Below are positions 1-8,356 of a stretch of DNA of 64,000 bases, one piece after another. The stretch's first letter is position 1. Every line of letters starts with the position of its first letter. The DNA lies in the NCBI RefSeq assembly GCF_001952075.1, contig NZ_LXYU01000002.1:186001-250000 (forward strand), given 5' to 3'. The position numbers and the translations under genes are program-made. Below the pieces are notes generated by a model. It did not search any database. It was not told the origin of the DNA and saw only the letters and a list, made by a program, of their open reading frames with translations. The stretch is from Ditibartonella apis (GTDB lineage Bacteria > Pseudomonadota > Alphaproteobacteria > Rhizobiales > Rhizobiaceae).

Positions 1-246
1 ACGAAGGCTAATGTTGACGATGCAGTTCTGGCCTGTCTTCTGGCGCATGACCAGATGGAAGATGTGTGCGTCCGAATTCTTAACCTTTGCGAGAAATCAC
101 TTGGCATGGAAGCCTTTATCGAACGTTGCCCGATCGAGCGGATGCGGCGTGATCTTTCTATGTTTATCCGCCACATTGCTCCTGATGCAAGGCTTCTCAA
201 AGCCGCAGGTTTTCTCATGGAGCGGCATGGCGAACCGCTGTGGTGA
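1..246 (+). CDS. C-terminal fragment of an acyl-CoA dehydrogenase-like protein (5' end outside window)
   Basis: The reading frame is open from base 1 to a TGA at 244-246, giving the last 81 residues of a protein that begins upstream. The tail has a charged stretch (ERMRRDLSMFIRHIAPDARL) resembling the C-terminal helix of rhizobial acyl-CoA dehydrogenase family proteins, which usually read like RDLxxYLRQPAPD. No catalytic part is inside the window, so the assignment rests only on this weak tail resemblance. A second open frame shifted by one base (11-268) is a shadow. Confidence 0.5.
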   Translation, partial: TKANVDDAVLACLLAHDQMEDVCVRILNLCEKSLGMEAFIERCPIERMRRDLSMFIRHIAPDARLLKAAGFLMERHGEPLW

Positions 247-582
247 ACCTGTTTATCGACCATTATAAATTTCAACGCATCAAAAAGCGCTGCATGACAT
301 AAAACAATAAATTCCTTTTGTTGGAAATATTTGGGCGCCATAGCGCTCAGGGCTTCTCCGAAAAGTCAAATTTTTGCACCCATTCGATTAAGGAAAATTA
401 CAATTTGCGTGTCTGACCGGTTTTCATAATAGCGGCATCATCCGACAAGATTTTACACTCGAGAGCGTCTTCGCTTGACTTACGATGATGCGAGGCGCTC
501 GTTATCAAAAACATCTGATATCCAAGCTTGAAGAGCTTTATTGCTTGGTCTATTCATTAGCTTTAAAAAACAAAAGGCTAAT
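247..582. other. Gene-free stretch before the uracil-DNA glycosylase
   Basis: These 336 bases hold no convincing gene, hairpin with a T-run, or repeat. The short frames that cross it have no ribosome binding site. It presumably carries the promoter of the glycosylase gene, but I could not pick a -35/-10 pair with confidence. Confidence 0.5.
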
Positions 583-1416
583 ATGTCAGAGCGGCACAAC
601 AACACGATTTCCTTCGAGGAATTGCTTGGCTTCTATTCCGAAGCCGGTGTCGACACGCCCCTTGCTGACAAACCAATTGATCGTTTTAAGCAATCGGCTG
701 AAATAGCAAAACGGTTAACTGCTGCCGCACATGAAACAACCAATCCACCACAAAGAGGAACCGTTCACTCCGCTACCCGCCATGCTGCAACGCCGCGTAT
801 TTCGATTGAAGGACAAGTAGCGACAGCAAATGAACTTGCCCGCAATGCCAGAAATCTTGATGAACTGTTCGACGCACTCAAATCCTTCAACGGATGCACA
901 TTGAAACTTACCGCGAAAAACACGTGTTTTGCAGATGGCACGCCACATTCGAAACTGATGCTCGTAGGTGAAGCACCGGGGCGCGAAGAGGATTTACAGG
1001 GCATTCCTTTCGTCGGTCGATCCGGCATGTTACTCAACCGTATTCTCGCGGCAATCGGTTTGAAACGCGAGGGCGTTTATATTGCGAATACTATACCATG
1101 GCGTCCACCTGGTAACCGTACTCCGACCCCCATGGAAACCGAGCTTTGCCGTCCGTTTATCGAGCGACAGATAGAATTGGCTGCGCCAGAAATTCTTGTT
1201 GCTCTGGGCGGGCCAGCTATGCAGGTGCTGACCGGTGTCAAAAACGGTATTATCCGCACGAGAGGAAAATGGCTCTCGCATCAGATGGATAACGGCAAAA
1301 CCATTCCGGTTATGCCAACATTTCACCCGGCCTATTTATTGCGAACACCGAGCCAGAAGAAACTAGCCTGGGCTGATTTTCTGGAAATCCGCAATGCGCT
1401 TGACCAGCGGGTTTAA
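583..1416 (+). CDS. udg: Uracil-DNA glycosylase, family 4-like
   Basis: Base-excision repair enzyme that removes uracil from DNA. The 277-residue protein has motif 1 GEAPGREED (about 129-137), FVGRSGMLLNRI (143-154), RPPGNRTPT (174-182) and the C-terminal motif HPAYLLR, all typical of the SPO1-polymerase-related UDG family. An ATG at 583 preceded by AAAGG is preferred over an upstream TTG at 541. Of the four cysteines that hold the 4Fe-4S cluster in the Thermus enzyme, only C105 and C189 align; the other two positions are K108 and W173, so the cluster may be absent. The first 100 residues are low in conservation and probably a linker. The gene converges on the transporter gene with 17 bases between them. 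Confidence 0.85.
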   Translation: MSERHNNTISFEELLGFYSEAGVDTPLADKPIDRFKQSAEIAKRLTAAAHETTNPPQRGTVHSATRHAATPRISIEGQVATANELARNARNLDELFDALKSFNGCTLKLTAKNTCFADGTPHSKLMLVGEAPGREEDLQGIPFVGRSGMLLNRILAAIGLKREGVYIANTIPWRPPGNRTPTPMETELCRPFIERQIELAAPEILVALGGPAMQVLTGVKNGIIRTRGKWLSHQMDNGKTIPVMPTFHPAYLLRTPSQKKLAWADFLEIRNALDQRV

Positions 1417-1433
1417 GCATTCGGGATTTGCAC

Positions 1434-2426
1434 TCAACGGTGTTTATGAAACAGTGCACGGTGGCGTGTATGGTTTTTACCGATAACATGGGACTCACGC
1501 AATATAATGAAAATGCCCGAGCCGATGACGAGGCACGCACCGAACAACATTGCTATTGTCGGAACTTCATCAAAGACGAAATAGCCGCTCAAAAGGCTTA
1601 ACAACATTGATGTATATTCAAATGGTGCAACTGTTGAAGGTTCGGCATGCCTATAAGCCTGAGTCATAAAAATTTGCGCAATGCCACCGAATAAACCGGC
1701 CAGAACGAGCATGGAGGCCTGATAAATATCGGGAACAACCCATCCGAACGGAACTGTAATTAATGATATAATGCTTGACGTTATCATGAAATAGAGAGTG
1801 ATCGTCGTTGTCTTTTCGGTAAACACAAGTTTGCGGACAAGCAACATCGCGATGGCTGCCATGATTGCTGCACCAAGCGCGGAAAGCGCACCGATTGAAG
1901 CGCTGACATCGGCATTTGCCGTACCAAGAATGGTAAGGCGTGGCCAAACAATGATCAACACACCGATAAGGCCGACGATCACCGCACTCCAACGATAAAA
2001 ATAAACTTTTTCATGAAGAAAGATGGCACATAAAACCACAAGAATGAGCGGTTCGCCATAACCGATGGCAACTGTTTCGGGAAGCGGTAGAAGGGTCAAA
2101 GCATAAAAGCTGAATAGCATTGAAAAAGTGCCGAACATTCCCCGAAAAACATGTCCGGTCAGGTTTTTTGTGTAGAGCACCGTTTTAAGCTGTTTGAGTG
2201 ACATGACCCAAAGGATGATCGGGACAATGCCAAAAAACGATCTAAAGAAGCTTAATTCGCCAGCCGGAACGCCTTTGGCCGACTTCAAAAAACTATACAT
2301 CACCACAAAACATACGACCGACAAAATCTTCATCCAGATTCCGAGCATGACATTCCCCGAAGGGGCATGCGGAATAGCCGGTGATTGTTTTTCCACGAGT
2401 TTTCTCCTGTCGGTAAAGCGCTTCAT
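1434..2426 (-). CDS. DMT-superfamily (EamA) permease
   Basis: Inner-membrane permease of the drug/metabolite transporter superfamily with about ten hydrophobic helices in two EamA halves. The 330 residues include a first-half helix pair ending with ETVAIGYGEPLILVVLCAIF and second-half segments such as FEYTSMLLSLLSGYFVFDE, typical of RhaT/YdcZ-like exporters. Substrate cannot be predicted. The ATG at 2426 lacks a good ribosome site, and an internal ATG at 2348 just before the first helix is a possible alternative. It is convergent with udg and divergent from pepN. Confidence 0.8.
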   Translation of the reverse strand: MKRFTDRRKLVEKQSPAIPHAPSGNVMLGIWMKILSVVCFVVMYSFLKSAKGVPAGELSFFRSFFGIVPIILWVMSLKQLKTVLYTKNLTGHVFRGMFGTFSMLFSFYALTLLPLPETVAIGYGEPLILVVLCAIFLHEKVYFYRWSAVIVGLIGVLIIVWPRLTILGTANADVSASIGALSALGAAIMAAIAMLLVRKLVFTEKTTTITLYFMITSSIISLITVPFGWVVPDIYQASMLVLAGLFGGIAQIFMTQAYRHAEPSTVAPFEYTSMLLSLLSGYFVFDEVPTIAMLFGACLVIGSGIFIILRESHVIGKNHTRHRALFHKHR

Positions 2427-2651
2427 TGGCGGTCGTTAAGACTAAAGGAATAAAATTGCCAGTTGCTTTGCGTAAGACATCTTTTTCGTTCATATACAAC
2501 GTCGATGTCAAAATAAATGTTTTGACCGTCGCGCAAATGATATTTCCCATTCACATTGGTGTGCATGAACAGAGATTTCTTTTCGAGCCGGTTGTCGTTT
2601 CGACAAAATATGCTTACCTTCATGATAAACTTCTATAAAAAGGCACGATTT

Positions 2652-5279
2652 ATGACCAAATCTGACACTCCAGTATATCGTCTTGAAGATTACTCGCCCA
2701 CCGATTACGCAATTTCCAACACCGAGCTTGATTTTTCGCTTCACCCCACTGAAACAATCGTAAAATCGAAGCTTTCGCTTTCCCCCCGAAAAAACACAAA
2801 ACCGGGAACACCACTGGTTCTTGTCGGGGACGAATTGAAACTGTTGTCAGTGGCAATCAATGGTCAGAAACTCGAACCTAAAGACTATTCGGCAACACCT
2901 GATAAACTTGAAATTCACAATCCCCCTTCAGGCAAATTTATTCTTCAGGTTGCCACGCAAATCAATCCCAAGAAAAATCGCCAATTGATGGGGCTTTATC
3001 TCTCTAATGGTGTCTATTGCACACAGAACGAGCCACAGGGCTTCCGCCGGATGACCTATTTTTATGATCGTCCCGATATTCTGTCGGTTTTCAGAACCCG
3101 GATCGAAGCGGATGAGAAGAATGAGCCGGTACTTCTTTCCAATGGCAATCTTGTAGAGACCGGAAAACTTGAAGGCGGACGCCATTATGCAATCTGGGAA
3201 GATCCGCATCCAAAACCATGCTATCTTTTCGCTCTCGTTGGAGGTGCTCTCGACCATTATGATGACAGCTTTACCACGATGTCGGGACGGAAGGTAAAAC
3301 TCGGAATTTATGTTGAAAAAGGAAAAAGGGAACGCGCGGCTTATGCAATGGATTCACTCAAACGTGCTATGCGTTGGGATGAAGAAAAGTTCGGGCGCGA
3401 ATATGACCTTGATATTTTCAATATTGTCGCTGTTTCCGATTTCAATATGGGCGCAATGGAAAACAAAGGACTTAATGTTTTCAATGATAAATATGTCCTT
3501 GCCGACCCTAACACAGCAACAGATACCGACTATGCCGGCATAGAACGCGTTATTGCACACGAATATTTTCACAATTGGACAGGCGATCGCATTACCTGCC
3601 GTGACTGGTTCCAACTTTGTTTAAAAGAAGGTTTGACAGTCTATCGCGATCAGGAATTTTCGTCTGACCAACGCTCGCGCCCTGTTCATCGTATTTCCGA
3701 TGTTCGTGTACTGAAAATTGCGCAATTTCCTGAAGATGCTGGCCCCCTTGCCCATCCGGTTCGCCCACGGCAATATCGTGAAATCAACAATTTTTATACG
3801 ACAACCGTCTATGAAAAAGGAGCAGAGGTCGTACGCATGGTTCATACCATGCTCGGCGACGAGCTTTTCCGCAAAGGCATGGATCTTTATTTCCAACGCC
3901 ATGATGGCGAGGCTTGCACCATTGAAGACTTCATCGCCTGTTTTGCCGATGTTTCAGGACGTGATTTATCACAATTCATGCTGTGGTATGAGCAAGCAGG
4001 AACACCGACAGTAACCGTTGACAGCCATTATAAAGATGGTGTCCTGACACTTGATTTGACGCAGACTGTTCCCGATACTCCCGGTCAATCGAATAAAAAA
4101 CCGATGGTTATTCCCCTTTCCTTCGGGCTTTTGGGCAAAAACGGTAAGGATATGCCCTATCAGGCCGATAACCATATTGAAAACAATGTCATTGTTTTGT
4201 CCGAAGCAAAGCAAACCGTTCATATCCGGGACCTGAAAGAAAAGCCGGTTTTATCGCTGCTGCGCGGATTTTCGGCCCCGATTAATCTGAAGATGGAAGA
4301 AAGTGACGATGACTTGGCTTTCCGCGCACGCTTTGATGCCGACGAGGTCAACCGCTGGGAGTCACTCAACCAGTTAATGGGTAAGGCTCTGGTTGCTGCA
4401 ATTGCCGACCATACGCATAAAAAACCCGAGATGCCTGAAAAACTTCAAGCCCTTATTGAAGCACTTCTTGACGATGACACGTTGGAACCTGCTTTCCGGT
4501 CACTTTGCCTCCAATTGCCTTTGGAAGTCGAACTTGCCCGCATGATCGGTCATGATGTTGATCCTGACCGCATCTTTAATGTTCGCCAGTCTTTCATGAA
4601 GTCGCTGGCTGAACATTTAAAACCGAAAATGCTGCAAGTTTTCGACAAAATGCAGACAGCAGGCCGTTATTCGCCAAAAGCCGAACCGGCTGGCAAACGT
4701 GCGTTGAAAAACACCGTTTTGAATTATCTGGCACTTGCCGAAAACACACCTATCCGTGCTTTTGAAGCCTATAAGACAGCTGACAACATGACAGATAGGA
4801 TGGCAGGGCTAACCATTCTGGTTCATCATTTTAATGAAACCGATGGAGCTAAAGAAGCACTATCCGATTTCGAAAAGCGTTATGGCAACGACCCGCTTGT
4901 TATGGACAAGTGGTTCTCTGTTCAGGCGACAGTTCCTGGCGAGAAAACCTTGGCGCATGTCAAAGAGCTTATGAAACATCCGCTCTTTTCGCTTGATAAC
5001 CCGAACCGGACTCGTGCGCTTATTGCCGCATTTGCAGCTTCGAACCAGACGGGCTTTAACAGGGTTGATGGTGAAGGATACAAGCTGCTCGCTGATATTA
5101 TCCTGACTGTAGACAAAGAAAACCAGCAACTTGCTGCGCGTCTTTCAACGCTCACGCGCTCATGGAAGCAACTCGAAACAAAACGTCAAAATAAACTCAA
5201 GGAACAGTTGGAACGGATATTGAAAGCACCAAAGCTTTCGGTGGACGTTTCCGACATCGTAAGCCGCACACTCGGTTAA
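2652..5279 (+). CDS. pepN: Aminopeptidase N (M1 family)
   Basis: Zinc metalloaminopeptidase that removes N-terminal residues from peptides in the cytoplasm. The 875-residue length matches the bacterial PepN family (about 870-890). The exopeptidase motif GAMEN lies at 267-271, and the zinc site HEYFH at 303-307 is followed by the third ligand E326. The DUF3458-type and helical C-terminal domains fill residues about 430-875. The ATG at 2652 follows AAAAGG at a good distance, so in-frame starts from 2556 are rejected. It is followed by a strong intrinsic terminator, so it is probably a single-gene unit. Confidence 0.96.
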   Translation: MTKSDTPVYRLEDYSPTDYAISNTELDFSLHPTETIVKSKLSLSPRKNTKPGTPLVLVGDELKLLSVAINGQKLEPKDYSATPDKLEIHNPPSGKFILQVATQINPKKNRQLMGLYLSNGVYCTQNEPQGFRRMTYFYDRPDILSVFRTRIEADEKNEPVLLSNGNLVETGKLEGGRHYAIWEDPHPKPCYLFALVGGALDHYDDSFTTMSGRKVKLGIYVEKGKRERAAYAMDSLKRAMRWDEEKFGREYDLDIFNIVAVSDFNMGAMENKGLNVFNDKYVLADPNTATDTDYAGIERVIAHEYFHNWTGDRITCRDWFQLCLKEGLTVYRDQEFSSDQRSRPVHRISDVRVLKIAQFPEDAGPLAHPVRPRQYREINNFYTTTVYEKGAEVVRMVHTMLGDELFRKGMDLYFQRHDGEACTIEDFIACFADVSGRDLSQFMLWYEQAGTPTVTVDSHYKDGVLTLDLTQTVPDTPGQSNKKPMVIPLSFGLLGKNGKDMPYQADNHIENNVIVLSEAKQTVHIRDLKEKPVLSLLRGFSAPINLKMEESDDDLAFRARFDADEVNRWESLNQLMGKALVAAIADHTHKKPEMPEKLQALIEALLDDDTLEPAFRSLCLQLPLEVELARMIGHDVDPDRIFNVRQSFMKSLAEHLKPKMLQVFDKMQTAGRYSPKAEPAGKRALKNTVLNYLALAENTPIRAFEAYKTADNMTDRMAGLTILVHHFNETDGAKEALSDFEKRYGNDPLVMDKWFSVQATVPGEKTLAHVKELMKHPLFSLDNPNRTRALIAAFAASNQTGFNRVDGEGYKLLADIILTVDKENQQLAARLSTLTRSWKQLETKRQNKLKEQLERILKAPKLSVDVSDIVSRTLG

Positions 5280-5293
5280 CAATCGAAATTCCG

Positions 5294-5324
5294 GCGGGAA
5301 GAAGATATTTCTTCCCGCTTTTTT
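5294..5324 (+). terminator. Intrinsic terminator after pepN
   Basis: A perfect 10-bp stem (GCGGGAAGAA, 5294-5303, with its complement 5309-5318) encloses a five-base loop and is followed by six T. It starts 14 bases after the pepN stop. Confidence 0.92.
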
Positions 5325-5399
5325 CTTGAAAATTTTCTGAAATATTCCTCGACGCTACCCGTTAAAACGGCCTTTTCCTGTCAGGACGCTGTGACAGCG

Positions 5400-5414
5400 T
5401 TAAAAAATTATTAA
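5400..5414 (+). promoter_or_regulatory. CtrA-box-like site TTAA-N7-TTAA upstream of pleC
   Basis: TTAA at 5400-5403 and TTAA at 5411-5414 are separated by exactly seven bases, the consensus spacing for the alphaproteobacterial cell-cycle regulator CtrA. It lies about 154 bases before the PleC-type kinase start. That a CtrA-pathway kinase sits downstream makes function plausible, but the site is AT-rich and could occur by chance. Confidence 0.5.
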
Positions 5415-5567
5415 AGCTTTTGTTCTAAGCTTGATGAATGAAAAAAGATCCCACGCAAAGAAAAAGCTGGACAGGACGAATCAGTTTTGATTCATTGGGC
5501 TTGTTCGGATGTTTTGCGTACCGAATCAGTTCTCCGGTTTATCCGTTAACTTTAGAGGGGGCCAGAA

Positions 5568-7892
5568 ATGGCGCATTTGGACGCGTTAGACGCGCCCACA
5601 GGGACGTTTGTTGATTCAAAACCTTCGCAAAAAAAGCGTAAGGCCGGGTCAGCTCATGTCGATTTGCTTTCTGGTCCAGCCTACAAAAGGCTGCTCACAA
5701 TCGAGCCATGGCTGCGTCGTGCCATACCTCTGATAATTCTGATTTTTCTCGTTTTGCTTGCAGCAACCCGTCTGGTCCAGCTTTACGAATGGCGGCAAAC
5801 AATTGATACAACAACAAGATCGTCCATCATGCTGGCAACCGGACATATCGGCAGTTCTGTTGACCGTGCTGTCTATTCAAAAGAACAGGATGAACCGAAT
5901 TCCGGTTCAATTTCAAACAACGATTTGCAAAACATCCTTATCGACTTCCGCACACAGGGTTTGATTGCAAGCTCGGCCCGTATTGCTATCGTTGATGAAA
6001 CAGGCACTGTCGTTGCAGCCTCGGGGATGGAGACGCTGATCAATCATCCCCTGTCGGATTCAGTTGGTGATGCACAAGCTCTCTTTGTACTCGGACGCAG
6101 TGCCGGTGTGATGGAAGTCAAAATTGACGGAAAAGCTTCATTGGCATCATTCGACCAGGCCGCACAAGGAAAATTCGGTGTGTTTGTCGGAGAAGAAAGC
6201 GAGCAGATATACCTTGAATGGCGCAAAACCGTTTCAATCAATATTACGATTTTCGCCGGAACAGTCGGCGTCATACTAGCCATTCTTTACGCCTATTATG
6301 CGCAAGCTGCGCGTGTTCGTGATACCGATCTCATTTCTGAAAAAATCCAGAACCGCATCGACATGGCAATGATGCGCGGGCGTTGCGGCTTATGGGACTG
6401 GAACATGGCAAGCGGACGCGTTTATTGGTCACGTTCCATGTATGAAATGCTCGGTTTCAAACCAAAAGATGCACTTCTGTCGATCTCTGAAATCACTTCC
6501 ATTATCAATCCTGCCGATGCCGATCTTTATGAACTGGCACGTGATTTGATGAGCGGTGAAAAAGATCACATTGATATCAACCTTCCTATGCGCCACGCTG
6601 ATGGCCATTATGTTTGGATGCGTATCCGTGCCGAGGTTGCTCAAGAGGAAGAAGCCCACCTCGTCGGTATTTCATTTGACATAAGCGAACAACATCAATT
6701 TGCCGAGCAGACGGCACAAGCTGATCTGCGTATTCGCGATGCTATAGAAAACATTTCGGAATCCTTTGTGCTGTGGGATTCGGAAGGTCGTCTCGTCATG
6801 TCAAACAGCAAGTTCCGTGAATATGCTTCACTTCCTGACCACATGCTGCAACCCGGGGTGCAAAGGGCTACAGTCGAGGCAATGGCAAAACCTGCCATCA
6901 ACGAAATGTCGGTTGAGCAAGATGACACCGGCAACTTTACCAGTATCCGCCAAATGGCTGATGGAAGCTGGCTCAAAATTAACGAACGCCGTACGCAGGA
7001 TGGTGGCCTGGTCTCGGTTGGTACCGACATTTCCGAACTCAAACAACAACAAAAAAGTTTGGAAGATAGCGAGAGACGGCTTTATTCCTTTATTCAGGAA
7101 CTGAAACTCGCCCGCCAGAGCGCTCAACAGCGCGCCACCGAAGTTGAAAAACTGAACGAAAGTCTGCAATCGGAAAAAGAACGTGCCGAAAGCGCCAATA
7201 AGGCAAAATCCGAATTTTTGGCAAATATGTCACATGAATTGAGAACGCCGCTCAACGCCATTATCGGTTTTTCTGAAATGATGATACAGGGCACCTTTGG
7301 CCCATTGGGATCAGAACGCTATGCCGAATATATGAATGATATCCATAATTCGGGTACGCATTTGCTGACACTTATCAATGATATTCTTGATATGTCCAAG
7401 ATCGAAGCCGGACGGTTCACCCTTTCAAGCGAAAATGCCGATCTTGAGCCGATTATCAGCGAGACATTGCGTACTTTAACGCCGCAGGCACAAGAAAAGA
7501 ATATCACTGTAACAGCCGATATTACACCGAAACTCCATGGCGATATCGACCGGCGAGCCATTCATCAGGTGTTCCTTAATATTCTTTCGAATGCAGTCAA
7601 ATTCACTCCGTCAGGTGGCCATATCGACGTTAAGGGCTATCAGAAAGACGACAAACTTGTCTTTGTTTTCGCCGATACCGGTGTTGGTATTCCTGAATCG
7701 GCCATTGCAAAACTTTGCCAACCATTCGAACAGGTTGAAAACCAGTTTACTAAAACCCATGCCGGTTCCGGTCTCGGACTTGCGATCTCACGTTCTCTGG
7801 TCGAACTTCATGGCGGAGCGCTTGATATTGCTTCAAAAGAAGGCAAGGGAACAACGGTTACCATCACCTTGCCGATTACCCAGAAACACTAA
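5568..7892 (+). CDS. pleC: PleC-type hybrid-sensor histidine kinase/phosphatase (PAS, HisKA, HATPase)
   Basis: Membrane sensor kinase of the PleC/DivJ/PdhS cell-cycle group, which controls phosphorylation of DivK. The 774 residues show a basic cytoplasmic N-terminus, membrane helix about 47-66, a periplasmic domain of about 155 residues, a second helix about 223-244, two PAS regions (about 265-375 and 385-490), a coiled coil (about 495-545), the H-box SHELRTPLNAIIGFSEMM with phospho-acceptor H556, N-box NILSNAVKF, and G-boxes DTGVGIPE and GSGLGLAI. The insertion IQGTFGPLG after the H-box is a hallmark of this subfamily. Start supported by GAGGGGG before ATG 5568. As I recall, Sinorhizobium also has its pleC near glnE and degP; I cannot check this here. 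Distinguishing PleC from the paralogues DivJ or PdhS needs a tree. Confidence 0.85.
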   Translation: MAHLDALDAPTGTFVDSKPSQKKRKAGSAHVDLLSGPAYKRLLTIEPWLRRAIPLIILIFLVLLAATRLVQLYEWRQTIDTTTRSSIMLATGHIGSSVDRAVYSKEQDEPNSGSISNNDLQNILIDFRTQGLIASSARIAIVDETGTVVAASGMETLINHPLSDSVGDAQALFVLGRSAGVMEVKIDGKASLASFDQAAQGKFGVFVGEESEQIYLEWRKTVSINITIFAGTVGVILAILYAYYAQAARVRDTDLISEKIQNRIDMAMMRGRCGLWDWNMASGRVYWSRSMYEMLGFKPKDALLSISEITSIINPADADLYELARDLMSGEKDHIDINLPMRHADGHYVWMRIRAEVAQEEEAHLVGISFDISEQHQFAEQTAQADLRIRDAIENISESFVLWDSEGRLVMSNSKFREYASLPDHMLQPGVQRATVEAMAKPAINEMSVEQDDTGNFTSIRQMADGSWLKINERRTQDGGLVSVGTDISELKQQQKSLEDSERRLYSFIQELKLARQSAQQRATEVEKLNESLQSEKERAESANKAKSEFLANMSHELRTPLNAIIGFSEMMIQGTFGPLGSERYAEYMNDIHNSGTHLLTLINDILDMSKIEAGRFTLSSENADLEPIISETLRTLTPQAQEKNITVTADITPKLHGDIDRRAIHQVFLNILSNAVKFTPSGGHIDVKGYQKDDKLVFVFADTGVGIPESAIAKLCQPFEQVENQFTKTHAGSGLGLAISRSLVELHGGALDIASKEGKGTTVTITLPITQKH

Positions 7893-8356
7893 CATCTATC
7901 AAACTTTAAAGTCTCATTCGCTCGGAATGTGTTCGTTAATAATCCCTCTTCTCCACTTCGGTTTTCTATGGTGATCGTTAGAGAAAACTCGCAACCTCTG
8001 TCAGAAAAAGGCGGCGTCGCTTAACTTTCACACGTGCCCGTTCATCATCCCCGCCGTTCATTATCATGCCCATCCATAATCGTGATTGTTCGCCAATCTT
8101 TCCGTGAGCAATTCCTCCCCTTATAAAAAGCTCACAACGACGATCAATTGAGGCTTTACGGTCACCGCAAACTGCAAGCTTTTTCAACGTTCAATTTGTT
8201 TCTTATGCCGGATTGTTGTTGATGCTGCCTGATAGTGCATTTTCCAACAACAAACAGAAAAAAGTGCAACAGCGTTTGCCGATAAGCTTAACAGACTGAC
8301 GCAATTTATAGTTTTCGGGATAAGAAATTAGTCTCCCGCTCTCTATCCACAAAAAC
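7893..8356. other. Gene-free stretch between pleC and glnE (convergent)
   Basis: These 464 bases lie between the two convergent 3' ends. A 69-residue minus-strand frame (7978-8187) has a TTG start, no ribosome site and no recognisable motif, so I do not call it. I see only short imperfect hairpins and no convincing terminator with a T-run. Confidence 0.5.

Noticed and set aside
7978-8187. 69-residue minus-strand frame between pleC and glnE
   Set aside because: TTG start with no ribosome site, no motif, and lies in a convergent gap.
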